From NCBI GenBank assembly GCA_963170055.1, contig CAUJGJ010000065.1, forward strand, positions 1,152,501 to 1,162,500: a stretch of 10,000 nt of DNA, given 5' to 3'. The number at the start of each line of letters is the position of its first letter. Position 1 is the stretch's first letter. A program made the position numbers and the translations under genes. The notes below the pieces were generated by a model. That model was given only the letters and a program-made list of their open reading frames with translations, was not told the DNA's origin and made no database searches. Below are positions 8,212-10,000 of this stretch, in pieces. Source of the DNA: Halisarca cf. caerulea. Its lineage: Eukaryota; Porifera; Demospongiae; Chondrillida; Halisarcidae.

Positions 8212-8792
8212 CCTCTGTGTAATGTCCAACTGGACAGTGGCTGATATCCGAATATGCACTGTAGCTCTATTTACCCCTGTGTACATCTGTGCTACTGTAC
8301 ATGTGTGTGTGTTTCCATAGGAACAAGGAGGGAGGAGTCAAAGGTTTTTCAGACCATTCAGGATGGATATTTATGGATGCAGCCAACACCTTATTTACAG
8401 TGAGCGCAGATGTCTAGTGCATGCCGGGGGGGGGGGGGGGGGTATAATGTTTTATCAGCCCAGATAATTGTCCAGCGAAAGCTCACCACATCGCAATAAT
8501 CACATCACATCGCAATCCTAAAATACCCAATGAGGAGAAGCCCCACTGTCTTGATCCTGCACCATTGTTTAACATACTCATTCATACACTCATATACATA
8601 TGTATAACACTCATATATAACATATTTAACATACTCATATATTACCATATAATTACATCTATAGACATATATATGTAACACACATGTACTGTATATGTTC
8701 ATTCACCTGTTCTTGTATTCATTGTAGGAGGCCAGAAGACGTGTGTACGGCGACACAGTGTTGAAGAATACCAAGGGAAAGTCTTCAAAGAA
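1284..8792 (+). CDS. ERCC4: ERCC4/XPF endonuclease subunit, N-terminal part (13 exons, partial)
   Basis: XPF pairs with ERCC1 to cut the 5' side of lesions in nucleotide excision repair and takes part in interstrand crosslink repair in the nucleus. Exons: 1284-1348, 2223-2319, 2581-2663, 3160-3282, 3618-3672, 5044-5156, 5437-5476, 6272-6385, 6877-6969, 7365-7420, 7886-7939, 8321-8399, 8728-8792. All junctions are GT-AG and phase-consistent, giving 1037 coding bases (345 codons plus 2). The product follows human XPF residue by residue: [12 protein letters not shown], then [77 protein letters not shown] and [10 protein letters not shown]. This is the helicase-like module. Its P-loop and DEAH positions are degenerate (GLGMDAL, CHAHK), as in eukaryotic XPF, so no ATPase activity is expected. 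The start at 1284 matches the family; the frame stays open upstream to an ATG at 1176, which would add 36 residues but lies in the EXOSC10 3' UTR. The nuclease (ERKX3D) and HhH2 domains are off the window. Confidence 0.92.
1349..1800. other. XPF intron 1, unremarkable left part
   Basis: About 450 bp of mixed sequence between exon 1 and a MITE-derived array. I see no conserved coding frame, RNA gene or repeat here. Confidence 0.6.
1808..2178 (-). mobile_element. MITE family C, copy 1, internally expanded
   Basis: In XPF intron 1 this stretch resembles the reverse complement of the element at 5651-5980. Shared blocks in order are CTTGGTTA, then AATACCTGGGA (ACCTAGGA in the other copy), ACTCCTGGATAGTAC, GTAAGTACCCCTTGCTCTCT, CTAAAAACACCAG (CTGAAAACAACAC) and TGATAAT. 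The interior is swollen by about 15 units of a 17-bp repeat. The outer ends are not sharply defined and no target duplication is visible, so the limits are approximate. Confidence 0.65.
1832..2088. repeat. 17-bp minisatellite (~15 units)
   Basis: The unit is CTCCTGGATAGTACACA. Variants cluster in blocks: GGATAG in early units, GGGTAG in two middle units (about 1937-1960), GGATAG again, then GGTTAG in the last five. Because 17 is not a multiple of 3, the minus-strand translations cycle through a 17-residue repeat in every frame; they are not genes. Confidence 0.9.
2223..2319 (+). CDS. ERCC4: XPF exon 2 (degenerate P-loop)
   Basis: The acceptor is CCACTCAG and the donor GAG|GTGAAT. The Arg codon is completed (AG+G), then [20 protein letters not shown] and [12 protein letters not shown] follow. 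Human has RGLGADRLLYHFLQLH and LVLVLNTQPAEE. GLGMDAL occupies the place of helicase motif I but lacks the GKT signature. Confidence 0.92.
2418..2547. repeat. (TG)n microsatellite in XPF intron 2
   Basis: A TG/GT dinucleotide run with a few TTTG, CATG and TATG interruptions, ending in a CGCGCGCG stretch around 2531. It fills most of the 261-bp intron and ends 33 bp before the exon 3 acceptor. Confidence 0.9.
2581..2663 (+). CDS. ERCC4: XPF exon 3
   Basis: The acceptor is ACACTGTAG, the donor AAAG|GTATTT. It codes [20 protein letters not shown] then EFSAKE, aligning with human [23 protein letters not shown]. It ends in phase 2 within an Arg codon. Confidence 0.93.
2695..2868. mobile_element. 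Intact 174-bp MITE family B with perfect 17-bp inverted ends
   Basis: It begins CAGTGGAAACTGGTTAA and ends with the exact reverse complement TTAACCAGTTTCCACTG. Flanking TA dinucleotides at 2693-2694 and 2869-2870 form the target duplication. The interior repeats TTCTTGTTAA several times and encodes nothing. It lies in XPF intron 3. Ends and target site fit a non-autonomous pogo/Tigger-like element; perfect ends suggest a relatively recent insertion. Confidence 0.9.
2890..3010. repeat. (TG)n plus TGCATG-rich microsatellite in XPF intron 3
   Basis: A (TG)n run (2890-2928) grades into GTGCATGCGT-type alternating purine/pyrimidine sequence. It follows the family B MITE closely. Confidence 0.85.
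3160..3282 (+). CDS. ERCC4: XPF exon 4 (degenerate motif II)
   Basis: The acceptor is TTTCTAACAG, the donor CACAA|GTTAGC. It codes [20 protein letters not shown] then [20 protein letters not shown]. It aligns with human [20 protein letters not shown] and GILVYRAHR. CHAH stands where active helicases carry DEAH. This is the most strongly conserved exon in the window. Confidence 0.95.
3310..3437. repeat. (TG)n microsatellite in XPF intron 4
   Basis: About 128 bp of TG repeats, interrupted by TATG near 3335 and by TTGTGCATGCATG near 3360-3372, starting 27 bp after the exon 4 donor. The right part (3371-3436) is almost pure. Confidence 0.92.
3618..3672 (+). CDS. ERCC4: XPF exon 5
   Basis: A 55-bp exon with acceptor ACATGTAG and donor AAG|GTATGG. 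After completing a Lys codon it reads [18 protein letters not shown], aligning with human IIESCQEAFILRLFRQKNK. The upstream intron 4 contains a long (TG)n run. Confidence 0.93.
3673..3940. other. XPF intron 5, unique left part
   Basis: About 270 bp of AT-rich unique sequence, including ATTTTATTTTAAAATTC and a tandem TTCTATTATA near 3897-3914. I see no coding frame with family resemblance. Confidence 0.6.
3949..5019. repeat. 33-bp minisatellite (~32 units) in XPF intron 5
   Basis: The unit carries CTGTAGACAGGTGGCTGCT followed by CTATACAGTGACCA. Each unit includes the inverted repeat TACAGTG-AC-CACTGTA. Unit variants (CTTTAT, CTATGT, CTATAT, GGAGGCTG) recur as blocks: the pair CTGCTTTAT then GGAGGCTGCTATGT starts at 4033, 4528 and 4792, offsets of 15 and 8 units, so multi-unit duplications occurred. 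Because 33 is a multiple of 3, two + frames stay open for over 1 kb, giving an 11-residue repeat ([11 protein letters not shown]); this is a by-product. Confidence 0.95.
5015..5027. other. MITE-type terminus at the end of the 33-bp array
   Basis: The array breaks off into ACAGGTTCCACTG, whose reverse complement CAGTGGAACCTGT matches the left end of the element at 5651 (CAGTGGAACCTGC). It suggests the array sits inside a former MITE whose right end is 16 bp from the exon 6 acceptor. No TA follows, so the element boundary has decayed. Confidence 0.5.
5044..5156 (+). CDS. ERCC4: XPF exon 6
   Basis: The acceptor is CTTTACTCAG, directly downstream of a 1.07-kb tandem array. It codes [20 protein letters not shown] then [17 protein letters not shown], matching human GFIKAFTDNA and VERVMRNLFVRKLYLWPR. 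The donor is CCGAG|GTGTGT and leads straight into a (TG)n tract. Confidence 0.95.
5157..5215. repeat. (TG)n microsatellite starting at the exon 6 donor
   Basis: The donor itself (GTGTGTGCCTG) merges into an almost pure TG run from 5170 to 5215. TG-rich, TGCATG-containing sequence continues to about 5330. Confidence 0.9.
5437..5476 (+). CDS. ERCC4: XPF exon 7 (40-bp small exon)
   Basis: The acceptor is CTGCCTTCTAG and the donor CATCGA|GTACGT. Together with the preceding AG it codes [14 protein letters not shown], aligning without gaps with human RFHVAVNSFLEQHK. The next exon then starts PDVVEL against human PEVVEI. The match at both edges fixes the donor despite a second GT 9 bp later. Confidence 0.88.
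5539..5646. repeat. (TG)n microsatellite in XPF intron 7
   Basis: About 108 bp of TG repeats interrupted by one CG and one TA step. It abuts the TA target site of the MITE at 5651, whose insertion may have used the TGTATGTA edge of the run. Confidence 0.93.
5651..5980 (+). mobile_element. MITE family C, copy 2, with TA target duplication
   Basis: A 330-bp element in XPF intron 7. The left end is CAGTGGAACCTGCTTAG; the right end, reverse-complemented, is CAGTCAAACTTGGTTAAC, so the ends are imperfect. TA lies on both sides (5649-5650 and 5981-5982). The interior is three 57-bp tandem repeats plus diverged TACTTACTATCA-type units. It has no coding capacity. It is related, inverted, to the expanded copy in intron 1. 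Confidence 0.8.
5748..5918. repeat. Three 57-bp tandem repeats inside the MITE
   Basis: Units are 5748-5804, 5805-5861 and 5862-5918, each containing TTGTTTTCAGTACTGTACAT, then a GAGGGAGGGAGAGAGCAAGG-type purine block (GTGGGGAG in unit 3). Differences are a few substitutions per unit. Confidence 0.93.
5991..6158 (+). mobile_element. MITE family A, copy 2
   Basis: It starts CAGTCAGACCTCACTTATC and ends in AAGGTCTCACTG followed by TA (6159-6160). Reverse-complemented, it aligns along its length with 756-948 (shared CCAGTTCCCTCACCTTCC, TTGGAACAAATC, CCTACTGTACAC and CTACTGCTCCCTCATTTATC). Near its right end it has only TAG where copy 1 has about 22 bp, explaining 168 versus 193 bp. It begins 10 bp after the previous MITE. 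Confidence 0.82.
6272..6385 (+). CDS. ERCC4: XPF exon 8
   Basis: The acceptor is TGCCTGCAG, the donor CCCGGA|GTTAGT. It codes [20 protein letters not shown] then [18 protein letters not shown]. Human has [20 protein letters not shown] and ILDILNACLKELKCHNPS. Confidence 0.94.
6451..6704. repeat. (CA)n tract with an 83-bp duplication in XPF intron 8
   Basis: Two long (CA)n runs (6451-6508 and 6660-6703) flank a compound region with CGCGCGCG blocks. The motif TACAATGCACACATGTATAA followed by ATGCC and a CGCGCGCGC block occurs at 6531 and again at 6614, an 83-bp direct duplication. Confidence 0.9.
6877..6969 (+). CDS. ERCC4: XPF exon 9
   Basis: The acceptor is CTGACCTTAG, the donor CAGCTG|GTACAT. 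It codes [20 protein letters not shown] then [11 protein letters not shown]. The ending LDPLWHQL matches human YLDPLWHQL exactly over eight residues. Confidence 0.94.
7186..7308. repeat. ~20-bp pyrimidine/CA-rich tandem repeat in XPF intron 9
   Basis: About six imperfect units of the type TGTACCCTCTACACCACTTC, with alternations of CATC/CTTC and GTACC/GCACC. The + strand is C/T/A with few G. Confidence 0.8.
7365..7420 (+). CDS. ERCC4: XPF exon 10
   Basis: The acceptor is TTGTATTGCAG, the donor CTATA|GTAAGA. It codes [18 protein letters not shown], aligning with human GAKTKSLVQDLKILRTLL. It ends with the first two bases of a Tyr codon; reading through gives a TAG at the junction. Confidence 0.94.
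7421..7596. other. XPF intron 10, left part
   Basis: Unique sequence with TATGTATG-like patches; I see no recognisable element. Confidence 0.5.
7597..7747. mobile_element. Possible small MITE (GGGTATAA ends)
   Basis: GGGTATAAATC at the left and GATTTACATTATACCC at the right form short imperfect inverted ends over about 151 bp. Inside, TATAAGTCGCACC (7617) is echoed by CATAAGTCGCGCC (7681). I see no clear target duplication, and assignment to a superfamily is not possible from this copy. Confidence 0.5.
7886..7939 (+). CDS. ERCC4: XPF exon 11
   Basis: The acceptor is TTGCTCTGCAG, the donor TTCAC|GTACGT. It codes [18 protein letters not shown] plus two bases of a Thr codon, aligning with human QYLSQYDCVTFLNLLESL. 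Confidence 0.93.
8072..8209. repeat. (CA)n microsatellite in XPF intron 11
   Basis: About 138 bp of CA repeats with short interruptions (GTGACACACATG near 8115 and CATA near 8149). It lies between exons 11 and 12; translations in either direction are shadows. Confidence 0.93.
8321..8399 (+). CDS. ERCC4: XPF exon 12
   Basis: The acceptor is GTTTCCATAG, the donor TTTACA|GTGAGC. It codes [20 protein letters not shown] then ANTLFT, aligning with human AFGQNSGWLFLDSSTSMF. The Ser-Gly-Trp core is identical. Confidence 0.92.
8426..8442. repeat. Poly-G run (17 G) in XPF intron 12
   Basis: A pure G homopolymer 26 bp after the exon 12 donor, the third long G run in the window and like the first placed soon after a donor. 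Confidence 0.9.
8570..8700. repeat. AT-rich CATATA/ACATACTCAT low-complexity region
   Basis: ACATACTCAT occurs at 8572 and 8630 among repeated CATATATAACAT and ATATATGTAACA patches. It forms the 3' half of XPF intron 12. Confidence 0.65.
8728..8792 (+). CDS. ERCC4: XPF exon 13
   Basis: The acceptor is TTCATTGTAG. It codes [20 protein letters not shown] then K, aligning with human NARARVY, followed by the lysine-rich linker typical of this position. The donor AAGAA|GTAGGC is inferred: reading on would hit TAG at 8794-8796, far too early for XPF. The downstream exon is not in the window. Confidence 0.82.
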
Positions 8793-8825
8793 GTAGGCAG
8801 TACTCCATAGTGTGTGGGGTTCATG

Positions 8826-8888
8826 CAGTAAAACCTGTCTATTAAGACCACTCAAGGGACCAAATGATTGTGGTCTCTGTAGACAGGT
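8826..8888. mobile_element. MITE-like end and hairpin that begins the 75-bp array
   Basis: The stretch starts CAGTAAAACCTGTCTATTAA, a pogo/Tigger-type terminus. Its segment 8833-8851 (ACCTGTCTATTAAGACCAC) pairs with 8870-8888 (GTGGTCTCTGTAGACAGGT), matching at 16 of 19 positions with an 18-nt loop. The 3' arm is also the first part of the first 75-bp unit. No TA precedes it. Confidence 0.6.
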
Positions 8889-10000
8889 GGTCCTTGTACG
8901 GAGGTGCTTTAGTACAGGTGAAGTGGACAATGAACCAGGCTACTGTGTTCTCTGTAGACAGGTGGTCCTTGTACGGAGGTGCTTTAGTCCAGGTGAAGTG
9001 GACAGTGAACCAGGCTACTGTGTTCTCTGTAGACAGGTAGTCCTTGTACGGAGGTGCTTTAGTCCAGGTAAAGTGGACAGTGAACCAGGCTACTGTGTTC
9101 TCTGTAGACAGGTAGTCCTTGTACGGAGGTGCTTTAGTCCAGGTAAAGTGGACAGTGAACCAGGCTACTGTGTTCTCTGTAGACAGGTAGTCCTTGTACG
9201 GAGGTGCTTTAGTCCAGGTGAAGTGGACAGTGAACCAGGCTACTGTGTTCTCTGTAGACAGGTAGTCCTTGTACGGAGGTGCTTTAGTCCAGGTAAAGTG
9301 GACAGTGAACCAGGCTACTGTGTTCTCTGTAGACAGGTAGTCCTTGTACGGAGGTGCTTTAGTCCAGGTAAAGTGGACAGTGAACCAGGCTACTGTGTTC
9401 TCTGTAGACAGGTAGTCCTTGTACGGAGGTGCTTTAGTACAGGTGAAGTGGACAATGAACCAGGCTACTGTGTTCTCTGTAGACAGGTAGTCCTTGTACG
9501 GAGGTGCTTTATTACAGGTGAAGTGGACAGTGAACCAGGCTACTGTGTTCTCTGTAGACAGGTAGTCCTTGTACGGAGGTGCTTTATTACAGGTGAAGTG
9601 GACAGTGAACCAGGCTACTGTGTTCTCTGTAGACAGGTGGTCCTTGTACGGAGGTGCTTTAGTACAGGTGAAGTGGACAATGAACCAGGCTACTGTGTTC
9701 TCTGTAGACAGGTGGTCCTTGTACGGAGGTGCTTTAGTCCAGGTGAAGTGGACAGTGAACCAGGCTACTGTGTTCTCTGTAGACAGGTAGTCCTTGTACG
9801 GAGGTGCTTTAGTCCAGGTAAAGTGGACAGTGAACCAGGCTACTGTGTTCTCTGTAGACAGGTAGTCCTTGTACGGAGGTGCTTTAGTCCAGGTAAAGTG
9901 GACAGTGAACCAGGCTACTGTGTTCTCTGTAGACAGGTAGTCCTTATATGGAGGTGCTTTAGTCCAGGTAAAGTGGACAGTGAACCAGGCTACTGTGTTC
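8876..10000. repeat. 75-bp minisatellite (15 units, runs off the window)
   Basis: Units start TCTGTAGACAGGT at 8876 and every 75 bp thereafter, the last at 9926. Each contains CCTTGTACGGAGGTGCTTTA, CAGGT(A/G)AAGTGGACA and GAACCAGGCTACTGTGTTC. Variants are GGTGG/GGTAG, GTCC/GTAC/TTAC, TAAAG/TGAAG and ACAGTG/ACAATG. No unit has an insertion or deletion. It lies in XPF intron 13; 75 is a multiple of 3, so a frame stays open without being a gene. Confidence 0.96.

Noticed and set aside
8876..10000. Coding repeat protein in the 75-bp array
   Set aside because: The open frame is explained by a period divisible by 3, lacks a family resemblance and sits in an intron.
1..10000. tRNA, rRNA or other structured RNA genes
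   Set aside because: I saw no cloverleaf-like or rRNA-like stretch on either strand by eye; a covariance-model scan would be needed to exclude small RNAs.

Overview
This is a piece of animal nuclear genome, most likely from an invertebrate. The genes are split into short exons with GT-AG introns, the introns are full of (TG)n/(CA)n microsatellites, minisatellites and small TA-flanked MITE-like elements, and the encoded proteins resemble conserved animal DNA-repair and RNA-decay proteins. A marine invertebrate such as a sponge is my guess, but nothing here fixes the phylum. All gene identities come from remembered family sequences, not from a database search.

Two genes lie head to tail on the + strand. 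(1) 1-1145 holds the 3' end of EXOSC10/RRP6, the nuclear exosome 3'-5' exonuclease: the penultimate exon (338-574) and the last exon (1068-1145, stop TAG 1143-1145). (2) Starting only 138 bp later, 1284 to beyond 8792 holds the first thirteen exons of ERCC4/XPF, the catalytic subunit of the XPF-ERCC1 structure-specific endonuclease. The exons join in consistent phase into about 345 residues that align with the first ~350 residues of human XPF (the inactive helicase-like region). The nuclease and HhH2 domains must lie beyond the window's right edge.

The introns make up most of the sequence. EXOSC10 introns: a 16-unit, 14-bp array of strictly alternating purine/pyrimidine (67-290), two poly-G runs and a MITE (756-948). 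XPF introns: intron 1 carries a MITE swollen by a 17-bp array; introns 2, 3, 4, 6 and 7 carry (TG)n; intron 3 holds an intact 174-bp MITE with 17-bp perfect inverted ends and TA duplications; intron 5 has a ~1.07-kb array of 33-bp units running almost to the exon 6 acceptor; intron 7 holds two adjacent MITEs, one with three 57-bp internal repeats; introns 8 and 11 have (CA)n; intron 9 has a 20-bp pyrimidine-rich array; intron 10 has a MITE-like element; intron 13 begins with a 75-bp minisatellite running off the window, with a 750-bp higher-order duplication.

The most striking pattern is that four separate minisatellites (17, 57, 33 and 75 bp) all sit inside or against sequences with pogo/Tigger-like ends (CAGT..., TA target site). 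This suggests MITE interiors repeatedly seeded tandem arrays here. I see no sign of an undescribed protein system: the long repetitive reading frames are tandem-repeat translations.
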